Assembly: GCA_009801085.1 (NCBI GenBank)
Contig: VNWV01000001.1
Coordinates: forward strand, 5,642,001-5,706,000
DNA: 64,000 nt
Source: Lasiodiplodia sp. COLG20
Taxonomy: Eukaryota > Ascomycota > Dothideomycetes > Botryosphaeriales > Botryosphaeriaceae
Reading direction: 5' to 3'
Shown one piece after another: positions 9,681-21,600 of this stretch. A model generated the notes under the pieces. The model was not told the DNA's origin, searched no databases, and was given only the letters and a program-made list of their open reading frames with translations. Made by a program: the position numbers and the translations under genes. Positions within the stretch are counted from its first letter, which is position 1, and each line of letters begins with the position of its first letter.

Positions 9681-12600
9681 GGCCCGATGATTTTGTGACT
9701 GATGGTACGATGACTTCGACAGTGCCGGGGTTGGAGATGCCGGTGCCGAGCGGGGCTACTGTGTGTGTGGATGGCGCTGCGGTGCCACTCGTGATAGTTC
9801 TGGTTGAGAAGGAAACGGAACTGGTGCAAGGCGTCAGGACGACCTGGCGGCAGCCGCTTGGAATGGTGCCCATGAGGAAGAGATTATTCTGGCAAAGTGC
9901 AGCCAGGTACTGGCCGTTGGCGGCGTTGGTAACGTGCAGCGTATGATCATCCCAGAAGGTCGTGTCGATGTCAACGTTGCCGCTGGCGCTCGGCAGATCG
10001 AACAGGAATTGCCCGTTCTGAGTTCCAGAACGTTGACAGGAGCCGAGCTCGGCGGTTGTGCCGCCGCCGCTCGTGCAGACGAGTCTCTGGCTAGTGGAGT
10101 CGATCCTAAATGACGAGGCATCGTTGTAGGACTGCGTCAGGCCGCAACCGTGTGCTGTTCCGCTTATGGCGTTGTTCAGTACGTCTAGGTAACCAAAGAA
10201 ATTGCCGACGAAATCCGTCACTGAGATCCTGAACGACGCTGGGGGAGAAGGTTTGACTACGACGGCGTAAGTTCCACTGGGCAGAGTGCCAGTTGGGTCG
10301 GTTGCGACCGTGGTGGTATAGCCGACGCTGCCGCTCGTCACTGTAATGGTCGGGTAGCCCGTAGGGACCACTACCACAGCGTATGTGCCACTGGGCAGCG
10401 TGCCTACCGGATCAGTCGCCACGGTGGTGGTGTAACGAGAGAGGCCGCTTGTCACTGTAATGGTCGGATAGCCGGTCGGAACCACAACCACAGCGTATGT
10501 GCCGCTGGGTAAAGTACCTGCCGGATCGGTAGCCATGGTGGTGGTGTAATGAAGGTTGCCGTTTGTGACCGTGATTGTCGGATAGGCGGTAGGGACCACT
10601 TCCACGGCGTATGTGCCGCTGGGCAGAGTACCAGTAGGATCGGTTGCTATAGTCGTGGTGTAATGCAAGCTGCCGCTCGTTACGGTAATAGTTGGATAGG
10701 CGGTAGGGACCACTACTACAGCGTACGTTCCACTAGGTAGGGTACCTGTGGGATCGAATGCCATTGTTGTTGTGTACGGGGAGCGGTTGCCACTGGTTAT
10801 GGTTACTGTCGTTGGATGGGCTGAAGGAACCACAACGACGGCGTATGTCCCGCTGGGCAATGTACCAGTCGGATCGAATGCCATCGTTGTTGTATAAGGG
10901 GAACGGTCGCCGCTGGTAATGGTGACTGTTGGATGGGCCGTGGGAACCACGACTACAGCGTACGTCCCACTGGGAAGTGTGCCAGACGGGTCGAATGCGA
11001 CAGTCGTGGTGTAATAGGAATTACCAGTAGTTACCGTTATAGTTGGGTAGGCCGTGGGAAGTACAACAACGGCATACGTTCCGCTGGGAAGCGTGCCGGA
11101 TGGGTCGGTCGCAATGATGGTAGTGTACGGGGCGTGATTACCGCTTGTGACGGTGATAGTTGGATGAGCTGCCGCCGTTGGAACAACTACAACGGCATAG
11201 GTTCCGCTGGGAAGGGTGCCAGATGGATCGAATGCGAGAGTTGTGGTGAAAAGAAGACTGCCGGTCGTCACTGTAACGGTCGGATAACGTGGGTTGTGCA
11301 CCACGACGTAAGTTCCCGGAGGAAGCGTCCCAGATGGATCCGTGTATTGAGTCGTCGTGTACGCAACACTGGCATCGTCCGCAGTAATTGTCGGATAGGC
11401 TGGCTCGTGGACAACAACATAAGTTCCAGGAGGAAGCGTTCCAGATGGATCCGTGTATTGAGTTGTAGTGTAAGCAGAATTGCCGTCGTGTACAGTGATT
11501 GTGGGGTGGGTCTGGCCAGGCACGTTGATGACAACATAGGTACCAGGGCCTTGAATACCCACAGGATCGGTGTAAAAGGTGCTGGTGAATGCAACGTTTC
11601 CTGAGGTCTGAACAATCGTGGGGTATGTATGTGTCGGAACATTGACCACGACGTAAGTACCGGGGGGAGCAATTCCTGTCGGATCCGTGTAGGTAGTACG
11701 TGTAAACGCCTCGTTACCGGAAGTTTGTGTAATTGTCGTGTAGACATGCGTGGGAACGTTGATCACGACGTAAGTGCCGGGAGGAGCGATGCCTGTCGGA
11801 TCTGTGAAGGTAGTACGTGTAAACCCGACATCACCAGAAGTCTGAGTGATCGTGCTGTAGCCCGTTGGAACATTGATCACAACGTACGTGCCGGGGCCAA
11901 GGAGACCCGGAGGATCGGTGGAGAGGGTGCTAGTGAAGGCCACGGAACCAGAAGTTTGCGTGTAGCTCGGGTAAGTACGAGTAGGCACATTGACGACAAC
12001 ATACGTGCCAGGGCCGAGGTTTCCTGGAGGATCGGTGTATACAGTGCTCGTGTACGCGACGTTGCCCGAAGTTTGCGTGTACGTGGTCCGCTGGAGGGGA
12101 GCAAGATTGCTCAGACCAGGAAGAACAAGACCGCCAGTGGGATAGTTGACGATGACGTAGGTCGAGGCCGAGGTGGTTGCACCGATGCCTATGATTCCGC
12201 CGTAGGTTGTGTAAGAGGTCGTGGTGAGTGTGTACAAGGACGTGCCGCTGGTTTGGTAGTGTGTGGGAAGAACTGTCGTAGCGTTTCCAGAGCATATAAG
12301 GCCACTGCTCTGGATACACGACAATATGCCGCTACCGCTGCTGAATAAATTGCTTACGAAACAATTCGCCGCGTTCAGCACGCCGTTAGTTCCGAGCGCT
12401 GCCTGGCAAGCCGCTACAGCAGCAACGTCAAGAAGACCGAAGTGGCTGCCGAGATTAGTGCAGGCAACTGGAAGAGCATTCGTGCAGCCGCGGCAAGTTC
12501 CAAGGTTGCCCCAAAGACAGGATCTGAAGTCTTGGGGAGTGAAGCTGGTCAACACGCTGCTCAAGAAGCAAGTTGGTGAAATGGTCGTTCCCAGCACTCC

Positions 12601-15600
12601 CATAGCAGACTTGCACACGGCGATGCTGGCTTCTCCGACGATGTCGGCCAGCAAGCCACTGTCACCGGAACCGAAGTCGCATTCAGTCGGCAGAGCCGTG
12701 ACGCAGGTTGTGGCGGTTGCAGTGCCGCAAGCAGTTGTTGTCGTGGCCTTAACCATCGTACTCGGGACCGAGCCGCTGTCGTTGCAGACAGCGAGTTGAT
12801 TTTGCAAACAGCTGTGGACCGCGGAACCGCCCTGGTTGATGACACTATCCACGAAGCACTGTACCGAAGTGCCACCGCTGAACAAGCCGACTGCAGCCTT
12901 ACAGGCAGCCAACGCACTCGCGCTGCTTCCCAACAGACTGCTACCCGAAAGGCTTGTGAGGGCCGAGCAAACCGAAGGGAACTGGGGAGAGCAGTTTTGG
13001 CAAGTGGGCAAGTTGTTGTACAAACACGTGACGAAGTCATTGTTGTTGCCCAGAATTGATGACACTAGGTTTTCGGCAAAGCACACGGCGGCATTGACAG
13101 TACCAAAAGTCCCGAGAGCAGCCTGGCAGGCAGAGTGGTTGATGGTGCCCACAATGCTTGTGAGGGGGTTGAAGAGACCACCACCGCTGCTGCTGCTGCT
13201 GCTGCTGCCCATACAGGCTGCCGGAAGAGAGGCGAAACAGTTAGGCGTGTCACTTACAGCCCCGGTGGGCAAGCAGACGGCAGCCGACGAGGTTGATGCA
13301 CGGAGGGTGGTCAGACCGGCGGAAGTAGGAAGGTTCACCAAGACTTCCGTAGCCTGGTTTCCATCGGACCAAGTGGTTCCAAAGGTAGTGGTGAATGCCA
13401 ACGATCCAGAGGTACGCGTCCTGGTAAAGACTATACCGGCGCTCGACAAAGGAGCCGCACTGCTGGGGAGGTTCACCAAGACTTCGGTAGCCTGGACCCC
13501 ATTGCCGAACGTAGTACCGAAGGTGGTGGTAAATGCCGACGTTCCAGAGTATTGAGTCCTGGTGATGCGAAGACCAGAGCTCGACGAAGGGGCCGCACTG
13601 GTAGGATGATTGATGACGATCGCAGTAGCCGGACTTCCATTGACCAGTGTAGTAACGGTTGTGGTGAACGACAGTGATCCTGAATTCTGCGTGATCGTGT
13701 AGGTGGTGCCAGTGGGCGTAGGTACATTGACGACGACGTAAGTGCCAGGCGGTGCCGTACCAGCGGGATCGGTGTAACGCGTAGTGGTGAAAGCGACGGA
13801 TCCGCTGGTCTGGGTGATGGTGAGGTAAGTTGGCACATTCACCACCACGTACGTGCCAGCAGGGAGAGTTCCCAGTGGATCGGTGAAAAGGGTGCTGGTA
13901 TAAGCGACAGAACCGCCGGTCTGGGTGATAACTGGATAGGGATGCGTAGGCTCGTTGACCACGACATAGGTACCGGGAGGAGCGGTTCCGTCTGGATCGG
14001 TGAACACGGTGCTAGTATAAGCGACCGATCCGGCGGTTCGGGTGATAGTTGGATGCGTCGGTACGTTGACCACCACATAGGTGCCGGGAGGAGCAGTGCC
14101 ATCGGGATCGATAAACAGCGTACTGGTATAAGCGGTTGGGCCGGCGGTCCGCGTGATAGTTGGATAGGTCGGTACATTAACCACAACATACGTGCCAGGA
14201 GGAGCAGTGCCTGACGGGTCTGTGTAGACCGTGCTGGTATAAGCGACTGAGCCGGCAGTCTGGGTAATCGTTGAACGAGTTGGGACGTTGATTACGACGT
14301 AGGTGCCAGGAGGAGCAGTGCCGTCTGGGTCTGTGAATAGCGTGCTGGTAAAGGCGATTGATCCCGACGTTCGTGTGATGACTGGATAAGGATGGGTTGG
14401 CTCATTAACCACCACGTAGGTGCCGGGAGGAGCAATGCCTGCTGGATCCGTGTAGACGGTGCTCGTAAAAGCAACAGTGCCGGCAGTTTGTGTATACGTG
14501 GAGTACACGGCACCAGTCCGCGAAGAAGTGGGAACGTTGACAACAACTTCAGTAACTGGGGTCCCGTTGATGACTGTGGCAATTGTGGTCGTGAATGGGA
14601 CGGAACCGGCGATCTGCGTAGTCGTGAAAATTGCACCAGGGCTGGGTGCTGTGGTCGGAGAGTTGATGATAACCTGAGTAACGGGGCTGCCATTGATGAG
14701 AGTTGCAACCGTCGTGGTAAACGGAATAGACCCAGAGAATCGAGTAGTCGTAGTGGGTTGAGGTTGCATGCTGATAAGAGCCGTATTCCCTCCACCACCA
14801 CCAGGAATGAGTGGGCCTTGCGAGGTCGGGACGTAGACAATGACTTCCGTGAATGGAAGGCCGCTGTTTATCGTTGGGTCGGACGTCAGGACTGTGGTTG
14901 TGGCGCTTGTTGAACCTGACGTGATCGTTGTGGTGATGACGCCGAATGGCGTGGGGGTCGGGACATTGACGATGACCTGGGTAAACGGCTGACCTCCGTT
15001 GATAGCAGAATTCGACGTCAGCACTGTGGATGTGAAAGCGGCAGGGCCCGAGGTTTGAGTCGTAGTGACTGGCCCAAAAGCTGTTGGCACATTGACCAGG
15101 ACTTCGGTGTATGGCTGCCCGCCGTTAATACTACCAAACGGATCCGAGGTGACGAACGTAGTCGTAAACGGAAGGAAACCGGAAGTCTGTGTGGTGGTGA
15201 ATGGGCCGAATGGTATGGGCACATTAACAATGACTTCAGTGAAAGGCTGGCCTCCGTTGATGCTTCCCGCAGGATCACGGGTGACGATCGTAGTAGTAAA
15301 CGGCACATTGCCAGAGGTCTGCGTGACGGTCGTTGGCCCAAACGGAACGGGCACGTTGACGATGACTTCAGTGAAGGGCTGGCCGCCATTGAAGAGTCCA
15401 CCAGGATCACGGGTAACGACTGTGGTAGTGAAGGGCAGGAAGCCAGAGGTCTGTGTGACGGTGGGCAGGGTCGGAACGTTTACGAGAACCTCGGTGAAGG
15501 GTAGTCCGCCGTTTACCGCGGAGTTGGAAGTAACAAAGGAGGTGGTGAATGGAACGGACCCTGAAGTTTGCGTTGCTGTGAATCCGAAGGGGATCGGCAC

Positions 15601-18600
15601 ATTGATGAGAACTTCAGTAAAGGGGAGTCCTCCATTAACCGCGGAGTTGGCAGTGACGAACGACGTAGTAAAGGCAACGGTACCGGAAGTTTGTGTCGTG
15701 GTAAATCCAAAAGGAGTTGGAACATTTACGAGAACCGCGGTGTAAGGCTGTCCACCATTCACGCCGGAGTTTGCAGTGAGGAATGACGTGGTGAATGCTA
15801 CTGCGCCCGACGTTTGTGTTGTGGTAAAGCCGAATGGTGTAGGTACGTTTACCAGGACCGCGGTATAAGGTTGACCGCCATTTAGGGTAGGGTTGGATGT
15901 TACAAACGTAGTTGTAAACGGCGTGTTGCCCGAGGTCTGGGTGGTTGTGAACGCAAACGGCGTTGGGACGTTGACTAAAACTTCCGTAAACGGCAGTCCG
16001 CTGTTGATAGCGGGGTTTGAAGTAACGAAAGTAGTAGTGAACGGCAACAAACCAGACGTTTGGGTGGTGGTAAGCGCATAAGGAGTCGGCACATTGACCA
16101 AAACCGCCGTGTATGGTTGCCCACCGTTGATGGACGGGTTCGAGGTAAGGAAAGCAGTAGTAAACGGCAGGACACCAGACGTCTGCGTGGTTGTGAAGCC
16201 ATACGGAGTAGGAACATTAACCAGAACCCCAGTGAACGGCTGCCCGCCATTGATGCTCGGATTCGAGGTCAGGAACGTGGTCGTGAAGGCCGAGGACCCA
16301 GACGTTTGGGTGCTTGTTACGGGGGCGAAAGGAGTGGGAACCTGGACGATCACCTGCGTGTACGGCAAGCCATTGTTGATGGTAGGGTTCGACGTGGCCA
16401 CAGTCGTGGTGAAAACCGGGAGATTGCCCGTCGTGACGGTGGTCGTAAAGGGACCGAAGGCACTGGTCGGCTGAACCACGATGACTGCGCTGTACGGCGA
16501 AGGTGTCGGGAAGCCTGGCAGAACCGGTGGAGTAAAGAGGCCGATTGAGGTAGTGGGGACCGAGCCGGAGGTAATTGTGATAGTTGGGAGGCTGGCCGAC
16601 GAAGTGACAGGTTGGAAGATGACAACGGCGCTGTACGGAGAAGGCAAAGATCCCGGAGCACCAGGGGGTGTGAACAAACCAGTCGAAGTTACAGGGATGG
16701 AACCCGAGCCCGGAAGAGTGACTGTGGGGAGGCTGGGCGTCGGCACGTTCACCACCACAATGGCAGTTACTTGCCCTGCAGAGACTGTGGGGATCGTGCT
16801 GGTGTATGGCACGCTGCCACTCACTTGGGTGATTGTTGCAAGCACGACGGAAGAGCTCGTCGGCTGGAAGACAACCACCTGAGTGTAAGGTGTAGGGATA
16901 CCATTAACCACAGAAGTTGCAATGACCGTTGTAGTAGCAGAAACGCTGCCTGTCGTGGAAGTGACGGTTGGGAGGCTGACTGGGCTCGTCGGGACATAGA
17001 CAACAACAGCACTGGATGGCACACCTGCGCTACCAAGCGAATTGGTAGGAGTAACAAGCGCAGTAGTGGTGTAAGGAATGCTTCCAGAAGTTGACGTGAT
17101 TGTAAGAAGGCTTCCTGGAGTGGACTGCGGTTGTTGCATCGAGGCCAAGTTGCTGTTTAGACCCGATGGAATGATCACACCACCTGAAGTAGGAACGAAA
17201 ACGATGACTGCGCTAGATGGCACACCCGCGTTTCCAAGCGAATCAGTAGGCGTGAAGGGTCCAGTAGTGGTGTAGGGAACACTGCCAAACGTTGAGGTAA
17301 TTGTCAGAAGGCTTCCAGGCGTCGGCTGAGATTGTGGTGCAGAAGCCAAGTTGCTGTTCATTCCCGACGGAATGATTGCGCCAGCTGAAGTGGGGACAAC
17401 AACAATGACCGCGCTAGAGGGAGCTCCCGGATTTCCAAGAGGATCGGTAGGAGTGAAGGGCGCGGTAGTAGTGTAAGGAACACTGCCAAATGTTGATGTG
17501 ATCGTGAGAAGGCTCCCTGGGGAAGATTGTGGTTGTATAGTAGCCAAGTTGCTGTTCAGGCCCGACGGGATGATCGCACCACCAGTAGTAGCTCCGGCTG
17601 AAGTGGGGACGAATATGACAACCACGCTGGAGACCACTCCTGCGTTTCCAAGAGAATCGGTGGGAGTGAGTGGCACGGTGGTGGTATAAGCAAGGCTACC
17701 GGAGGTCGAGGTAACGGTGAGAATGCTTCCAGGCGTGGACTGCGGCTGTGGGGAAGCCAAATTGCTGTTCAAGCCTGACGGAATGACCACACCTCCACTT
17801 GTTGGCACACTGGCTGGACCACTTGCAGGAGTCGAGGCTGCTGTTGCAGGGTTGAAGATAATGACCGCGGAACCAGAGTACAGGCCGGTGGCACCGCTGA
17901 ATTGAGTTGCAGCCGTTGTGGTGAATGGAACAGTGCCTGGGTATGTCGTAGTAATCGTGGGAAGAGTTTGAGGCACCAAGTTGGTCGCCGGGTTGAATAT
18001 GATTACTGCAGGGCCCGAGAACGGTGGGCCGCCGCTGGGGACGAACTGAGTGACGGCCGTTGTTGTGAAGGGCACGGATCCACTGTACGTTGTGGTTATT
18101 GTGGGCAAGATTGCAGGCCCGGAGACGGCACTGCTTGCAGGGACGAAAACAATCACGGCAGAACCGGATGACGGAAGTCCGTTGGTGCCGACAAAGTTCG
18201 TGACGGCCGTAGCCAAAGAGGTTGCGGACCCGGCATAAGTGGTGGTGATTGTGGGCAGAACTGCGGGAGTGCTTGTCGCAGGGATGAACACAACCACAGC
18301 GGAACCGGAAGAGGGAAGTCCGTCACTGCCAGTAAAGGTTGTGACGGCTGTAGTTGTGAAAGGAACGGATCCACCATATGGCGTGGTGATTGTAGGAAGT
18401 CTTGCGGGAGAGGTAGCAGGAATGAACACAATCACAGCGGAACCGGTGGAAGGAACCCCATTGCTGCCGGCAAAGTTGGTGACAGCGGTAGTTGTAAATG
18501 TGACAGATCCAGCGTAAGGAGTAGTGATCGTGGGAAGGGCTGCAGGTGAAGTAGCAGGTACGAACACGATCACAGCAGAGCCAGAGTATGGAGCGCTATT

Positions 18601-21600
18601 GCTTCCGACAAAGTTGGTTACGGCCGTGGTTGTGAATGGAACGGATCCACCGTAAGGAGTAGTAATCGTAGGAAGGCTTGCAGGCAGAGACGCTGCGGCA
18701 GAAGTAGCGGGATCAAATACAATTACGGCGGAGCCAGAGTATGGGAGACCGTTGCTACCAATGAAGGTAGTGACCGCTGTGGTTGTAGATGTGACAGATC
18801 CAGCATAAGGAGTAGTGATCGTCGGCAGGCTTGCGGGAATGGACGCGACACCAGAGGTAGCGGGGTCAAACACAATCACTGCAGAGCCCGAGTACGGGAC
18901 GCCGTTGCTGCCAATGAACGTCGTAACCGCTGTAGTCGTTGACGGAACGGAGCCGAAGTAGGTGGTCCTGATCGTAGGCAATGCTAAGGCGGTAGCCGGG
19001 TTGTAAACAATAACAGCGGGGCCGGTAGTTGGAAGACCGTCGGGGCCAGTGAAGCTGGTAACAGCTGTCGTTGTGTACGGAACCGAGCCGGGGTAATTGG
19101 TGGTAAGCGTGGGCAAAGGCGCACCACCGGAAATTGCAGTTGCGGGATCGAAGACAATTACCGCGGAGCCTGAGAATGAAATACCATCTGGGCCCACGAA
19201 GTTTGTGACTGCCGTGGTAGTGAAAGGAGTCGAGCCGGCATAGGTCGTCGTTATAGTTGGCAAATTCACAACGGGAGGAAGGGTCGCTGGAGTGGATAGG
19301 CCAGGGGCAGACGGGCTAGGAGCTCCAGGAGCGGACGCGCTCGGAAGTCCAGAACCGGGCTCCCCAGGGCCTTGAGAGACACTAGGGCCAGCGGGACCGG
19401 GAGACGACACAGATGGAGAGGGCGGGCCGGCGAGGTTAGTCACAGGCTGGACCACAACAACATCAGTGTACGGAACTGAGCCGATCGACGTCACGCGGGT
19501 GGATGTGAACAGTACGCTTCCGGAAGTGACCGTGAACGTAGACAGCGGGGAGGCCAGCGCCGTCTGCGGAATATTGACGATGACCTGTGTGGTGGGGGTA
19601 GACGCGCCGGGTAGCGTCGTGACGACTGTGGACGTGAACGGAACGCTGCCCGAGGTCTGAGTAATGGTAGAAAGGACGCCAGCAGACGGAAGGCCGGATC
19701 CCGATGGAACACCAGGTCCTGATGGCGGAGATCCGGAAGGAGCAGGTGCCAGGTTGGTAGGTCCGATTGGAACAACACCACCAGACAGGCTGGCACTAAG
19801 AGAAGCTGATAGGCCGATGTCGATGCCACCAGTTGGCGATACCTGTGGGGCGCCGGACGCTGGACCACTGCCAGATGGACCTGCAGGCGAAGGGCCGCTG
19901 ATTCCAGGACCGGACGCTGATGGAACAGGGGCACCTGAAAGAGAAGCGCCGCTCGCGCCCGGGAGGGAAGCCGACGGGGCACCGCTGCCAGAAGGCAGGC
20001 CAGGTTGAGAGACAGCAGAGCCAGACGGTGCCGGCAGACCAGGTCCAGATGGACCAAGAGAGCCCGAAGGTGCACCAGGAGCAGATCCCGAAGGGAGAGC
20101 AGCAGACCCAGAAGGACCGACAGATCCGCTGGGGAGACCAGCTGATCCACCTGGTCCAGATGGCCCAGATGGCCCGGCAGCGCCAGAAGAAGGCACGCCA
20201 GGAGCCGACAACGACGCAGAGCCACTGACTGCTGGTACGCCAGCCGAGGGACCGGATATAGAAGCGGGAGGAGCCAAGTTGGTCGGAATTCCGCCGGAAG
20301 GCAGCAGAGCTCCGCTTGGGGAGGAGCCAGAAGCACCGCTGGGAGCGCTGCCGCCACTGGGCAGGCCTGAAGCGCCAGGGCCCAAGTTCGTAGGGGCACT
20401 CGGGGCGCCGCTGACAGAGCCGCCGCCGCCGCCAGGCAAGCCCGAAGGGCTAGGTGACACGAACAAACCGGAGCCGCTTGGAACGATTGAACCGCCGAGA
20501 GTGCCTGAGCCGCTGGGAAGACCGGCGCCGCTTGACAAACTAGCCAAGTTGCTAAGCGGTCCACCAGATGGTATAAGAGGTCCGCCAGATGGCAGTTGAG
20601 CGCCGCTTGAAGCAGCACCAGGAGCGCCGCTGACAGAGCCGCTTGGTAGAATTGAGCTGCCAGGCGCACCCGAACCGCCGGGGAGAACAGAGCCGGAAGC
20701 AGCAGGAGTAACAGAGCCTCCAGGAAGACCAGAGCCCGAAGGTACACCAGGAATGGAGGCAGCTCCCGACGGAAGGCCAGACAGAGACGCACCGCCAGGG
20801 CCCAAGTTGCTCGGGCCTCCGCCGGTCGGCAGGCCTGAGACGCCACCACTCGGCAGCGGACCGCCGGGCACCGAGATGCCGGCGCTGACGGAAACGCTCG
20901 CGGAGACGATGAGATCAGTTGCGGGAGCGGAGAAGCCAGGAAGAGTGCCAGATGGTGCTGGACCGCCACCAGGCGAGGCTGAGCTCGGCGATGAACCAGC
21001 GGCACCGGGTGATGTCGTCGGGAGAACCACGACGATTGCCGTGACGGGCGGGCCGACGACGCCGCCGGTAGAATCGGTTGGCGTGACCAGGGCCGTCGTG
21101 GTGAAAGGCACGCCGCTGCCGGATAACGAAGTGATCGTGGGCAGGGCCACCGAGGTGGGGACGACGACGATGACGCCGGTGACGGGTGGACCGGTCGGAA
21201 TGCCCGCAGCGTTGGTCGGGGTGACCAAGCCTGTGGTTGTGAAGGCGGAGTTGCCAGATACCGACGTGACCGTGGGCAAGCCGGCTGATGGTCCAGCTGG
21301 GCTCGCGCCAGTTGGTGCAGGCGAGGCGTCGGAGGTCGGGACATACACGATAACGGCCGTGTACGGCGCAGCAGTAGCGATGCCAGCGGCGTTTGTCGGA
21401 ATGATCAGACCGGTGGTGGTGTAGGCGCGGTTGCCGGCAGTCGATGTGACCGTTGGCAAGGCTGTTGGGGCCGCAGTCGCGCTTCCAGGAGCTCCAGATG
21501 TCGGGACGAATACAATCACACCTGTGATGGGCGAGGCAGTAGGGATTCCGGCGGCGTTGGTTGGAGTGACCAAACCAACGGTAGTGAAGGCAACGCTGCC

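Noticed and set aside
19491..21344. Minus-strand 617-codon frame overlapping the giant gene in another frame
   Set aside because: It is a shadow of the Gly/Ser/Pro/Ala-rich linker. Its Arg/Leu/Ala composition is what a frameshift of that linker produces.
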